Source: Melieria omissa
Lineage: Eukaryota > Arthropoda > Insecta > Diptera > Ulidiidae
Reading direction: 5' to 3'
NCBI GenBank assembly: GCA_963971225.1
Contig: OZ020269.1
Location: 14,878,421 to 14,942,420 of the forward strand
Length of the DNA stretch: 64,000 nt
Both the position numbers and the translations under genes were made by a program. The notes beneath the pieces were generated by a model. The model was not told the origin of the DNA and did no database searches. It worked only from the letters and a program-made list of their open reading frames with translations. This document shows, in pieces, positions 1-11,833 of this stretch; positions within the stretch are counted from its first letter, which is position 1; every line of letters begins with the position of its first letter.

Positions 1-288
1 CCTCTTGAGATACTTAAGCGAGTGGAGTACTTAAATGCCCACTTAAACAAAGTTGGTACTAGAGAAAGAGACCCTAAAGTGGTTAAAAGCTTTCCAGATC
101 AAACCCATAACTGGTGTTTCAACAGATCAATATTTAATTGGAGAAGGTTGGAGCTGTTTGAAAAGGACATCTATGCCGCAGTTGTGTGGACTATAATAGA
201 AAGAAAACCCCTTTTGACTTCGAAGTACTTATCCAACTTTATCCAGAAGAAGAACGAATTACATAAGGAACTTCTTCTTCGATAGTTT
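1..288 (+). other. Unrecognised open frame running in from the left edge
   Basis: The frame is open from base 1 to a TAG at 283-285, about 94 codons, with a possible internal ATG at 22. Translation shows W- and F-containing stretches such as SIFNWRRLELFEKDIY, then a basic, lysine-rich C-terminus. I do not recognise a domain. From about 256 it runs into a 162-bp direct duplication, so it may be the decayed end of a mobile element rather than a host exon. No splice site or start context decides this. Confidence 0.15.
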
Positions 289-590
289 AAGGGATCTAGT
301 TGATAGGACTATTTACAGTCTACTAGAATCCGTAAAGAGCTCAAACTAGTTCAATCAGTGAGCAGTTTTGAGCTCGATTGAAGGGCCTAAGTGGGCTTTT
401 TCTTCAGGGGAAGAATGAATTGCCTAGGCAACTTCTTCCTCGATAGTTTAAGGGATCTAGTCGATAGGACTATTCACAGTTTACAAGGCTTCATAAGAAG
501 ATCAAACTGGATTTATAAGTGAGCAGTTTTAAGCTCGATTGATTGATGTCACACATAAAGGGCTTTCATGGCCTAAGTGGACTCCGCCTT
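256..590. repeat. Two-copy direct duplication, offset about 162 bp
   Basis: The stretch around 269-319 recurs at 431-481 with four substitutions; both contain GATAGTTTAAGGGATCTAGT or a close variant. The following 'gtgagcagtttt..gctcgattga' and 'ggcctaagtgg' blocks also repeat in order. This is an old tandem duplication of a moderately GC-balanced sequence of unknown origin. Confidence 0.75.
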
Positions 591-999
591 GGATCAGCTT
601 CTACCCACCTACCTACCTCATTCTGCTTGTTACGACTTTTTCCCTTCGTTTAGATATCATATGGATTTCGTGTTGAAAACATAGCTCATCTTTTTAGTTG
701 ATCCAAGAATCGAGCCAGTGTTTGGCTTTTTCATGAGAACTGAAAAGGTGCGCAACCAGTCCATTAGTCATGGATCAAAACCAGTATAAGTCGAGTCGTA
801 TTCAGCAGCCATGTCTGGTGAATAGAGTAGGAGATATGGGAACTGCTTCACCAAGTTTCCTTGATAACTTTTACAGCGAAGTGTTTCAAAACTTTTTTGA
901 ATACCCCAACAAATGTTTGTTATTCTTTAACGTGATTTCCTGTTGATAGTTTAACCACTTAATGAAAAATGTAAATCAATACCGAAGTAAATTAAATAC
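591..999. other. Unassigned single-copy-looking DNA
   Basis: No convincing ORF, repeat or RNA gene. Base composition (around 40% GC) is higher than much of the window and could belong to a decayed transposon, but no terminal repeats or protein match were seen. Confidence 0.3.
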
Positions 1000-1347
1000 T
1001 GAAACGATAAGGCACTCTGTGCTTAATGCTTTTCTATGCACTAATGCTAGTCCGATATGGCAAAGGTGATGAGCTGTGCTAGAACAATCGATATAGAAAG
1101 TAAAACTGGAATGTGCAAGAAACTTCGGCGCGATAAGAAAACTAGTATAAAAGCAGCAGTGTGCAGCGCAAGGGGTCGAGTCTTAGTTGAATAAGCAAAG
1201 TGGTAACAAGTGTAGATCAAGCAAAGTGTAATTCTGTAAATAAAATGATTGTTGGTTTTTGACTGCGTTTGCGCTGAATAATTGAAGTGGTTTTATTTTC
1301 AAACACAATCCAACCGAACCTGTGAAGTAATTTTCGTAAAAATACCT
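1000..1347 (+). mobile_element. LTR-like remnant, copy 1 (shorter)
   Basis: Shares long blocks with 23925-24338: GGCACTCTGTGCT, TAGTCCGATATGGCAA, GCAAGAAACTTCGGCGC, a TATA box in GTATAAAAGCAGCAGTG, GGGGTCGAGTCT, a poly(A) signal in GTAAATAAA, and GATTGTTGGTTTTTGACTGC followed by GCGTTTGCGCTGAATA. Promoter then poly(A) signal then a conserved tail is the layout of a retrotransposon LTR (U3-R-U5). The middle is about 65 bp shorter than in copy 2, and the final CGTAA differs from the CGTAACA of copy 2. No internal gag or pol region is attached. Family not assigned. Confidence 0.6.
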
Positions 1348-3980
1348 AAAAACAGCTGATTTCGGTATTTAAACTTAAAAAATAAAATACAATCTTAGGG
1401 TCAAAGCTTTTGTTTTCAGTTTCCTCTTATGACGTTATACACATATTCTTCCTTCTATTCTTCCTTCCATCCTTCCTTCGTTCCTTTTTAAAACATATGT
1501 TTACATAATTAGGTTAATCCACGTTCTTTCACTCATACAGTATTCACGCTAAAACCCAAATATTACAAATCTCACACACATTCGCACACATTGTATCACA
1601 TTGTGTTACAGCCAGCTGATACTGCTTAAAGCAGCCATCTAATCTTATTATGAATCCATTGTCTGTTGGCCAGAATGCCTTTCATTAAATTTTGCAACAT
1701 AACCAAAAAGCAAGCAGCCGATTAGTTGCAGTTACAACTCATCCAAAGCCACACATACACATTTACAGGCACACATCAGCGTACGTTGCAAACAACTCAA
1801 ATATATAGAACACAAATAAATGAATACATCTGTGTGTGTGTGTGTATCCGCATCCGGTTGAAGGCCAAAAACGGATTTACGTGGACAATTTACAAAAAAG
1901 CAGAGTAATTAATTTTTTAATAATTAATTATGGCACCGACAGCGACACAAAGCTGGTCTCGTGTTAACGTTGTTCCGCTGCCAAATTATTGTTGTTGCAC
2001 GTTGTGATACAGTTTGCGAAAATTTTATTTTTGTCATTTATAGCATATGCGACGGTTTTGGCCAACGCTGACTGTGAAAGTGCTTGACAGATTCTTGACA
2101 CAAAAAATAAAAACAAAAAAAATGGGGAATATGTGTGACAAGTACACATACACGCACACATACAACAAAATGTTCGTATAGCTCATACTTGGGCACACAA
2201 GCACGTGCGCATATTTATGTTTGTTGTAGTTGTTGTTGTTATTTTTGTTGACATCATTGTTGTGTGTGTGTGTTTGTATTTGTTTATAGCAAATGTCGGC
2301 TTGACGTGGCGGCGCAGTTTGAATGGTTTTTGGCTGTTGATGTTGATGTTGACGTTGTTGTTGTTGTTGTTGCGCACAAACACTGCACAATATAAATAAC
2401 AGGCTATAGCATAGCATACAACAAAAACAACAACAAGCTGTACAATAGCAACAACAACAAAGCACACAAAGTTGAGCATTTTATGTTGTTGCAACGGTCG
2501 CGCAAACCACTACACTACTGCATGAAGAGCCAAAAACACCAACAATTACAACAACAACAACGAAAAACAATGCAGCTAGTACGAGCATGTCACCATGCAA
2601 GTCATGGTACCACTTTGTGACAATGTGTGCTTCTGTGTGCAATTTTCGCTGTGTTGCTGCGCTGAATTTTTATTACGGCGCATATGTTTTTTTTTATTTT
2701 TCATACACTACAGTGCAGTAATCGGCAATATTGACTATAGTACGAGACATAAGCGGCATTCTTTTCATATTTTCAATTTCTGTTTTCATATTCATAAGCA
2801 GTGAATAAGTATTGTCCAACAGTGCGTATGAGCAACATTACAATTTTTCATGGTGAATTCAAAATTTAATTGAATTTGTTATATGCGGGAATACGACTCT
2901 TTTAATAAGAAAATAATACACAAATTTAGCTAATTAAGACTCAAGACAGGAGTAATAAAATCGACCACAACAGGAACGAGATGTGGTTTACATACGTACA
3001 GACATCTAGTTCGACGGGAGAATAGGAGGGCAGGAAGAAAATAATAGGAAATTGCTTTCTAACTCCCAGACCATTGCAAGGTGTATCAGGCGGATTTGAT
3101 TGCAATCCAGGTGGCCATCCCGAACCTGAAGCCAATACCTGACACAAGGAAGTAAGTCTTTAGATGTCTTTTCTGAAAGCCAATACCAAATCTCCCACTG
3201 AGGGCCGCGGATCTCTCAAATAGATGGACTGAGACTACCAAGTGAAACCAAATTTTTGAAGAAATAAGCATATGACAGATAGGATGAGAAAAAAGATCTA
3301 TTTAGCCATTTGATTCTAACATAACCTAACCAAAGTTATGGAAACAAAGAATCATAGAGCACACAAAAATAATTAAAAGAATACCAATTCTTCCGAAAAT
3401 AGGGTTCACCAAGGTAACTTTATAAAGACAGATTTGATCCACAAACAATCAGATCAGAGCAGAGCAGAGCAGAGCAGATAGATCGAGTTTGGATAGACGA
3501 CTTATGCAGAAGTTACAGAGAAAAAGACAGCAAAAATAGTGTACAACAACTTCTCAGCAAAATCTCAGCACTGGAAAGAATACGTTTTTAATTTCATAGA
3601 GAAAATTTATAAAAAAAAAAGACCCACTAACTGGTTCACCATTCGAATTCTGCGTTAAACTGTTATTCCACTCCGCTGTCTCCTCTTTCCATCCTTTCAA
3701 AATCTGTGTTATGACACATGATGAAAAAACAGTGTTTGCACATTTTAAAAACGATTGGAATTTGTAGCATCACAACAGGCTCTTAAAGGCCTAAGAGTGT
3801 CTCATACAGAGGCATCCACTCCAACATACCTCCAACTAATTGGTTCTCAAACATGAAAAGCAACTAGAAGAAAAACCTGCTGAATTGTTCTCATACTTGT
3901 TACTACATAATAAATGTCACTCATACGCCCCGTTCTGAACATTTTTTTATTCAGAACTTACACATAAAATTTCTTGAAAA
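1348..3980. other. AT-rich non-coding DNA with short simple repeats
   Basis: Contains a TTCC-rich run at 1446-1487, a GT run at 1829-1846, dense GTTGTT/CAACAA tracts at 2220-2570 and an AGAGC tetramer run at about 3455-3478. Small ORFs here are made by these tracts. The composition is typical of fly introns. No gene seen. Confidence 0.5.
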
Positions 3981-4214
3981 GTTGAACTAATATAGTGAAG
4001 TCCAACATACTGTAACGTATAACTAAGTCAGCTGAAACCATATTTGTAATACTGGCGCTAATGATTTTTATGCACTTCACTTGCTTCACTGTTTTACAAA
4101 GTCGCAGTGCAATGCATCCTTTTAAAACAAACAAAACGTACATCAGTAAACAGCGCCGCTGTGTATGTGATGCGCGCACAAATATACACAGAGTAGTGTC
4201 TGTGTATATTTAAC

Positions 4215-4216
<2 letters not shown>

Positions 4217-4258
<42 letters not shown>
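4217..4258. repeat. (TA)n microsatellite
   Basis: About 20 uninterrupted TA units. Confidence 0.95.
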
Positions 4259-4263
<5 letters not shown>

Positions 4264-4959
4264 GTTCATATTATATCTGTTTGCGCTTAATTAAAAGCGA
4301 CATTTGTTCTGTATTTTTTCCCTTATTTTTATGCAATTTTACAGTATATATTTAATTTTATTTCAAATAGATTTGAAACAGATTTATTTTAAATATTAAC
4401 TTTGCATTTTTACAGGTGTAAATTAAACAAATTATGAATATATTTAAAAATTATGAAACCAAATCCATTAAGAAAATATTATTGAAATGTATTCTTATTT
4501 TTAAACTCTCATTGAAATTGCAAAAAAACAACGCAATGGTTCATGGAATGAATTCAATGATTACAGAATACACACATACATACATATGTACGAATGTATA
4601 TATATATACGTATGTGTTTACTTTTATTTACATACAGAAACCCAGTTAAACGTTTTATGACAAATATTTGCCAACTGAAATCGATCAGATGCAAACAATA
4701 ACAAATAAATGTGGTAAATACTAGAAAATTATGACAATTCAAAATGTTTTAATGGAAAATAAGAAAATTAATTTACAATTTTATTCTCCAAATGCAATTA
4801 AAAAAATTTCTAAATTAGCAATAAAGAAATAATGAAAATTTCATATAATACTTAACAACAAATGAGAACAAGACAATCCTTGCTGATGTGAAAGTACACA
4901 AAGATGTATTTTTCTTTTTCTTCTGTGTTTCCTATGCTTACACTACACTAAGGCATAAT
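4259..4959. other. AT-rich non-coding DNA
   Basis: A-rich with short ATA/CATA runs near 4570-4625. No gene or structured element seen. Confidence 0.4.
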
Positions 4960-6640
4960 CACATCATATTCTATTCCATCCAATCTTATCATATTCCATC
5001 CCATCTGATCCTTTAAACTCTTTTCGTTCTATGGTTCACTTAACTCATAATATTAAGGCGTCTATGATCTCACTCATGACATGACATGACATCACATTAC
5101 ATCACATCACATCACACCAGATCACATCACATCGCAAAACATCACATCACATCACATCACAACACATCACAACACATCACATCACATCAGATCACATAAA
5201 CTCACATCACATCACAACACATCACATCACATCACATCACATCACATCACATCACATCACATCACATCAAATCAAATCAAATCAAATCAAATCAAATCAA
5301 ATCAAATCACATCACATCAGATCACATCAAATCACATCACCTCACATCACATCACATCAGATCACATCACATCACATCACATCACATCACATCACAACAC
5401 ATCACATCACATCACATTACATTACATGATACCACATTAGACCACTTCACATTACATTACATTACATCACATAACAATACATCACATCAAATCGCATCAC
5501 ATCACATCACATCACATCACATCACGTCACGTCACATCACATCAGATCACATTATATCATATCCTATCTTATACCATTCTATCTCAACACCTTTCGTTAC
5601 ATAGTTCACTTCATTCAAGTCTCTTCTCTTCTTTATCTGCTATGCTAACAATTCGTCTATGACATCACATCACATAATACCTCATCATCATCACACCATT
5701 CTATTTCATCCTACTGCAGCCCATCTGATCCTTTTAATTTCCTTTGTTCCATGGTTCGCTTTATTCAAGTCTATTTTTTTTTGTTTGCTATGGTTTCCTT
5801 AACAAGGCGTCTATGATCTCATTCACAGCATCCCATCACATAACATTACATGAGAGCATATCACATCTCATACCATTAAATCTCATCCTATTGCAGCCCA
5901 TCTGATCCTTTTTATTTCCTTTGCTGCATGGAGCACTCAGGTCAAGTCTCTTCTCTTCTATGTTTGCTATGCTTCCACGACCAAGGCGTCTATAATCTGA
6001 CTTATGACATCACATCAAAGCAAATCGCATACCATTCCATCTCATGCAATTCAACCTGATCCTTTTAATCCCCTTTGTTACATAGTTCACTTATGTATAT
6101 TTACTATGCTTCCACTATCAAAGCGTCTCGCTCAGGTCAAGTCTCTTCTTTATGTTTGTTATGCTTCCAATACCAGCGCGTCTATAATCTCACTTATGAC
6201 ATCACATAATATCATACCATACCAATTCCATTCAATCTCATCCTATTCAACCCCATCTCAAGCTTTTAATACCCTTCGTTGCATAGTTCAGTTCAGTCAA
6301 ATCTCGTATCTTTTTTGTTTGCTAGGCTTTCCTTAACAAGACATCTATGATCTCAATTATGATATCACATCACATCTCATCATCATCACACCATCCTACT
6401 GCAGCCCATATGATCCTTTTAATTTTTTTGTTCCATGGTTCACTCAAGTGAAGTCTCTTCTCTGTTTGCTATGTTTCCACGACCATGGTGTCTATGATCT
6501 CATTCAACACATCACATCATATCATATCACATCACATCACATCACATGACATCTCATCACATCTCATCTTATTTCATCGCATCCTCTTTCATTCGATGCT
6601 TTTATTACCTCCATTCCCTAGTTCACTCTCGCTTCTAGCT
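4960..6640. repeat. Degenerate tandem repeat, unit about 150-200 bp
   Basis: A recurring cassette reads: CCCATCTGATCCTTTTAAT, CCTTTGTTNCATGGTTCACT, CAAGTCTCTTCTCTT, TTTGCTATGCTTCC, AAGGCGTCTATGATCTCA, then a stretch of ACATCACATC pentamers. The 'TCTGATCC' landmark falls near 5008, 5724, 5901, 6056, 6256 and 6404. The irregular spacing shows old decay. The large first gap is filled by the expanded pentamer array. Confidence 0.85.
5090..5560. repeat. (ATCAC)n pentanucleotide array inside the longer repeat
   Basis: Long run of ATCAC with an internal ATCAA sub-block at 5268-5306 and GTCAC variants near 5524. Every neighbouring longer repeat unit carries only a handful of these pentamers at the same position, so this array is an expansion of part of one unit. 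Confidence 0.9.
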
Positions 6641-8320
6641 TAGCCTTCACTTCAATTCACTTTGAATTCAATTTAATTTTCTTAATCCCTCTCTGAAGCT
6701 ATCATAATCAGCATGAGCCGCCTAGACTTATATATTCTAATCATTACTGTAAATTAGGCACAGACTCAATTATGGTACTTTCTCTTACGCCTTTGCCTTC
6801 GCCACCAAAATCCGGCAAAAACAAACCATAACATCCACAATTGTTTAAGCCAATTTATCTGAACTTTACACTGCATTAATTTGACAGTTGCAGCCTCCAT
6901 TCACTCCTCCGCCTCTACCGCCACACCTCCGCTTCGCCTCACATCCTCTTCGCACACCACAACGCTTCGCATGCTTTGCTTTTATGGCAATTCACAACTC
7001 ACTCGTTACATGGCTAACGCTGCACATTCAGAAACCATTTACGAAATTGTTATTTGCGCTTGTAGAGACAAGAAAACAAAACCCACACTCACACAAATAC
7101 ACTCAACACACACATAACAAGCCCGCAGATTAGCGCACAGCAGCGTCGCTGGCGACAACTTTAAACGCTTGCACGCATTTTCCTACCACACACACACACA
7201 CACACACATATAGACGCTGCTCTACACTATTCTTTATTCGCCACTTTTTTGCATTCACTTTCTTTCCTCCAACTTTTCCAGCGCGTCATCGCTTCCACAC
7301 TTTCGCCGTTCGCCTGCAGTCAGCACAATTAAAGTTCTGCGCTGCTGTGCGCACACTTGCCATTCTATCTCTAATGTGCGCGTGTGTGTGTGTGTGTATG
7401 TGCCTGCTGCACATTACATTTAACGGTAATTTGCGCTGAAACATCACGCCTGCATTTGCCAAATGAGTAGCGTGCGTGTGTGTATGTGTGTGTGTGTGCA
7501 GTTGCCAAAACTATGAAAATGCATGGATGTTGGATGCTCATCGCGTGTTAGCAGCCCGCAGTGTTGCATTTACTGCATTCACAGCATTTCATAATTAGTT
7601 TCTGCTGCACAAATGCCAAGCGAAAAGTTGCTACGAAATTTTCGACAAACATCAATAACAGTTATGTGGAAATATTTTCGGTAATTAGCAACCAAATGTG
7701 GTGTGAATGAGCAAAAACACAAAAAGACATTCAAGGGAAAAATGCATTGCTGAAGTTGAATGTTACACGAATGAGGCGTGTTTAGTGAACTTTTGGCAAA
7801 TTCTGTACTTTGAAATTTGTTTTTATTTCATATATCTGAACTTTACTGGGTTTTCTTTAGCAAAGACAATGGAAAATAGTCATAGAAACTGGTAGAACTG
7901 ACGTATTCTTGCCGAGTAAATCAAATTCTGACTAAAATAATGTAATGATTTCTTATGAATTGGGCCCAGGCTCAGCAACCTAAATGCCCCTAAAATCATC
8001 TGCCATTTTCTATTTTTTCATGTATTGAATTAGACTCCTGTGACTAAAAACATGTTTACTGTTTTTACTGACAACTTTTCGAGGATGTCAAAAATTTCTT
8101 CACGATTTCATTTTTCATCTTCCTTCATCTGTTCACACCAGAGAACTTTGTAGTGTTTCTATAGCAAATTTGATCCCTTTCGTTGTACGATTTTGTTTCG
8201 AATACTCTTTTCTCTGAAGCTTCGTCATCCGTGCAAAGGATCTGGAGAAGCCAACACAGCGACTTGATGTACGACAACAAATTTGATACACCAAAAAATT
8301 TAGATGCCAATTGTAGTAAA
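6641..8320. other. Non-coding DNA with CA/GT microsatellites
   Basis: Includes (CA)n at 7186-7208 and GT-rich runs at 7383-7398 and 7474-7498. Overlapping small ORFs near 6881-7133 are low-complexity Ser/Thr/His. No gene seen. Confidence 0.45.
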
Positions 8321-8410
8321 ACTGCGTTTCTAGTTTTTCTCTCTGACGTCAGGATTTTTTAAAAGGACTTTGAAAATTCAAGGACAAGTTTATTTCAAAA
8401 AATTATTTTA
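8321..8410 (+). repeat. Dispersed repeat with perfect CRE palindrome, copy 1
   Basis: CTGCGTTTCTAGTTTTTCT, CTCTGACGTCAGGA, TTTTTTAAAAG and a TTCAAGGA-type tail recur in the same order at 40969-41058. The core CTGACGTCAG is a perfect 10-bp palindrome containing TGACGTCA (8344-8351), the consensus cAMP response element. Confidence 0.6.
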
Positions 8411-8658
8411 AAAATTCAGCGCAATATAGAAAAACAATATGGGTATCAAAATCAAATAAAAGAAAAAAATCCTTAGATTCTTAAAAAATTTAATATTTTG
8501 GTGAAAAAAGTCGAAGAGGTATTGAAAATGTCCTTTTAAAACTTTATCCTTGAATATCCTTGGAAGTTTTTATTATTTTTTTGTTTTTTTTAATATATCT
8601 TAAGGACTTATATACTACCACATCCTCGAATTTCGTACTTCTAGCTTCATTAGTTTAA

Positions 8659-9133
8659 CCCTTTCGACCCCGAATTTTACCCTGTGCCTCGATATTACTT
8701 TTTGGTATTTAAAACATGACATACTTGCCTAAGAAGTGTGCACACGACATTTCAAGTCGCCACGCCTCTTTGTTAGAGTTCTAGAGCTAGTTTACTTTTG
8801 AAGAATTTTAGCTTAAAACGGGTTAAATAAATTTTGTATCAATATGTTTTAAATACAGAAAACTTATTTAATATATATGAAAAAATACAAAATTATCACT
8901 TTTTGAATTTATTTAACCATTATTAAAGAAACAGGGTTTTGATGAAACGCGCCCAATTCGTAGACTTCAATTAGAACACAAACTTTTCCTGATATTATTG
9001 CAAATGATTGGAAATTATTTGGGGATAACAGCGAAATTTTTGTAATTTGCTTTGAATTCACTTCTAAAAATATTAATTTGTTGGTGCAAGAAACCGCAAG
9101 TCAAGAAAATGAAAATAGCGGGTTAATAGAGGG
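8659..9133. mobile_element. Candidate piggyBac-like MITE
   Basis: Bounded by TTAA at 8655-8658 and 9134-9137. The left end begins CCCTTTCGACCCC; the right end reads in reverse CCCTCTATTAACCC. A TTAA target site with CCCTnT termini is the hallmark of the piggyBac superfamily. The 475-bp interior is AT-rich and non-coding, so the element would be non-autonomous. The inverted repeats are short and imperfect, so this is a candidate only. Confidence 0.4.
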
Positions 9134-9137
9134 TTAA

Positions 9138-11690
9138 AATAAAAAACTGAATACTTCTGTCTGTAATAATTGGTTTGTTCAATGTATTCAAGCAACTTTT
9201 ATAGCTTGTAATTTATAGGAATTTACAAAGAGTTAACAAAGTACTTTTTATTAAAGAGAAAAGGACTCAATGTAGCGAAGCGACCAACGGGGAAGCCATG
9301 TTAACATTTCAAGTGACTGAAAAGAGAAAGAAAATTTCATCGGGGACAAAAAAGCTCAGTTCGAAAACAATTAATAATCTCTTATTAAAGTTACAGTGGA
9401 ACGTTTTTTAGGTGGCACAATGCTTACCGAATCATCTAGTTCAATATAAAAGTATCTGCCATATCTTTCACACAACAATTTTTATTCAATTTTAAAGTTG
9501 AGCCACTAAAACAACCATATCAACCGTTTTCATTTAAACAACGCAAATCCTTTCTATAAATTATCCCTTACTTCTCTTCGAAACTCTACTTGTATCCAAG
9601 CTGCTACGAAGCTTTGCTCGCATGCTTACTTTTTTCTTGATTTTGATGCTTTTGTCTCATTTTCTAAGCATTATTTCTTACCTAAACTTACAGCTAAGCC
9701 AGCTGCCTTTTTCTTATATTCACAAATCCATTCCATCTACTCCCACTTACAAATATAAAATCATATTTCTACTTATCTCTTCTGCTGCTCTCAAATTCAC
9801 CCTCAAAATATGCAAAAGTATGAGTGAACAAAACATGCTTTTTCATTTAGTGTCTGTAGTGTCTGCCGTAAACGTCAAATATTGATTTAAATATCAATAG
9901 CGCACACGCAGAGTTCAAAAACTGTACTTAAAGGTCACTTTCAGGCTCGCACCAATTACCCCTCGCACGCACTTGATGCGGCCACCTAATCGAATTGCTT
10001 GGGCACGCAACTTTGAGCCCAGGCATTGCCGTAAAAGGTAAAGCAAATACAATAAGCCGGATAACGGCGAACGGACCCTTGCAGTATGACAGCGCAAAAT
10101 AAATCAATTCAATTGTATGTCCTAAGTCAATTAGGCTTATTCGAAACCACTACTTGCATAAAAAACAAAGAGAGGAAAAAATTTAAATCTGTATAAAAAA
10201 GGATGTTGAAGTAAATACACACACACACACACACCCATATATATTTAAAAAGTTATGTACAATGTTATTCAAATTTTTCAAGAAGAACCACACGAAATTT
10301 ATGTTTAAATTTGCTTATGTAATGTCAGCGCCGAGACGAAGCGGCGACTGAATGGCGCCTAAAATTGGGCCACAGTTGCCTCAATAAGTAGAAAATTAGA
10401 ATAATTGAATAAATTTTGGAAAATAACAATTTTGGTAAAATTTGCCAGACAAAAGTGAGCAAAAAACGAAAAGACGAGATGCTAAGAAAATTCGACAAAG
10501 CAAGAGAAATTACCGTTTAAGAAAACTGACTAAAAATACACAACGCACGTGTTGAAGCGAGCCAACGCTACAACAACAACAAAAACAACTAAGGATATTG
10601 CCTTAAATTGGCGCACAACAGCAATGCGCCAACAAAATGTTCGCACACTTTGAGTAAAATAAAATTAGGCAAACAAGAAACGTGCTGCAACAAAAAAAAA
10701 ATAACAAGTCGGCAATGTGCCTAAATGCGCCTATTGTGCTGAAGGTAGGGTGCAGCAGCAGCTGAAGGGCAACTTGTGTGTTGTCACATAAGCTTTGAAA
10801 CGTATTTCCTTCATTTTGCGCCAAATGTTGTTTGCTGCGCTGACAGTGAAAAGCAAACGACACCTAACCAACAAACAAAAAAAAATACAGTCTCTCACTT
10901 TTCACTCATATTTGGCCAACATTTGCTTTTCGCACCCGTTCAGTGTGCTCGGCATTACGTATGCAGCGTTATTGCTACTTGGCAGCGACAGCCACAGCGA
11001 CAGTGTGGACGTGTGAGCCCAGGCGGCACAGTGCAAAAGTGGCAGCGGCAACGACGGCAACGTTGACGATGCCAACAATGGCGGCCGTCGAATGCGAGCA
11101 ACGCACACAGAAAAGCGCAAATTTATCTTGGGATTTGGTGTGCTTACACGGCGAATAAACACGCGCACAGACACAGCGCAGACAAAGCCACGACGCACAT
11201 CGCACATGCAAAAAAACAAACACTGACACATGCACAGCAAAAAGCACACAGCATCCGTCAAGGTACAGCAACGTTGCTGATGCGCATAAATTCACAAAAG
11301 CGCAAATTCGCATACACTGAAACAGTCACACATACACACACACATACACGTATGCATGCGTACTCAGTTGAGCGCATTTAACTTCAGTTTTTTTTGTACG
11401 CTGTGACTACCCAGCGGCTGTAATAAGCGCTCGCACAGCCCAACACACTCACACACTTGCACACATATACACTTGCAAAGGCGAAATAGCCGTCATTGGC
11501 TGGCATTGTCGTTGCGCGTTTGAGGCACTGGCGTGCATTTTAATTAGATTTTTCAATTTTAAGTTTTTCTCGAAACTTCAGAAGTCAATCAGTGTTACGA
11601 CAGCATTGCAAATGAGACACACACATACATGAGCAGAATATTTTAATCCGCCTATGTATGAGTGAAAAAATTAATAATAAAATAACAAAA
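9138..11690. other. Non-coding DNA, GC-richer toward the right
   Basis: Includes (CA)n at about 10217-10235. A GC-richer stretch at 9910-10110 holds a 60-codon minus frame starting MRCHTARVRSPLSG that I do not recognise. 10940-11500 is full of CAC/GCA-type triplets and CA runs, giving overlapping low-complexity frames. No supported gene. Confidence 0.35.
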
Positions 11691-11734
11691 TAAAATATAA
11701 TAAAAACAATTAAATAAAATTAAAAAAAATAATA

Positions 11735-11833
11735 TAAAATAAAATAAAATAAAATAAAATAAAATAAAATACAATAAAGTGAAATAAAATATAATAAAAT
11801 ATAATAAAATAAAATAAAATAAAATAAAATAAA
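11735..11833. repeat. (AAAAT)n short array
   Basis: About 100 bp of AAAAT with ATAAT variants, directly abutting the 9-bp minisatellite on its right. Same motif and orientation as 15745-16384. Confidence 0.9.

Noticed and set aside
5090..5560. CRISPR-like array
   Set aside because: Five-base units without spacers in eukaryotic DNA; a microsatellite.
9671..9695. Possible recursive splice site (minus TTTAG|GTAAGAA)
   Set aside because: The AG/GTAAG juxtaposition is present but the upstream sequence is not pyrimidine-rich, so it does not fit a ratchet-point consensus.
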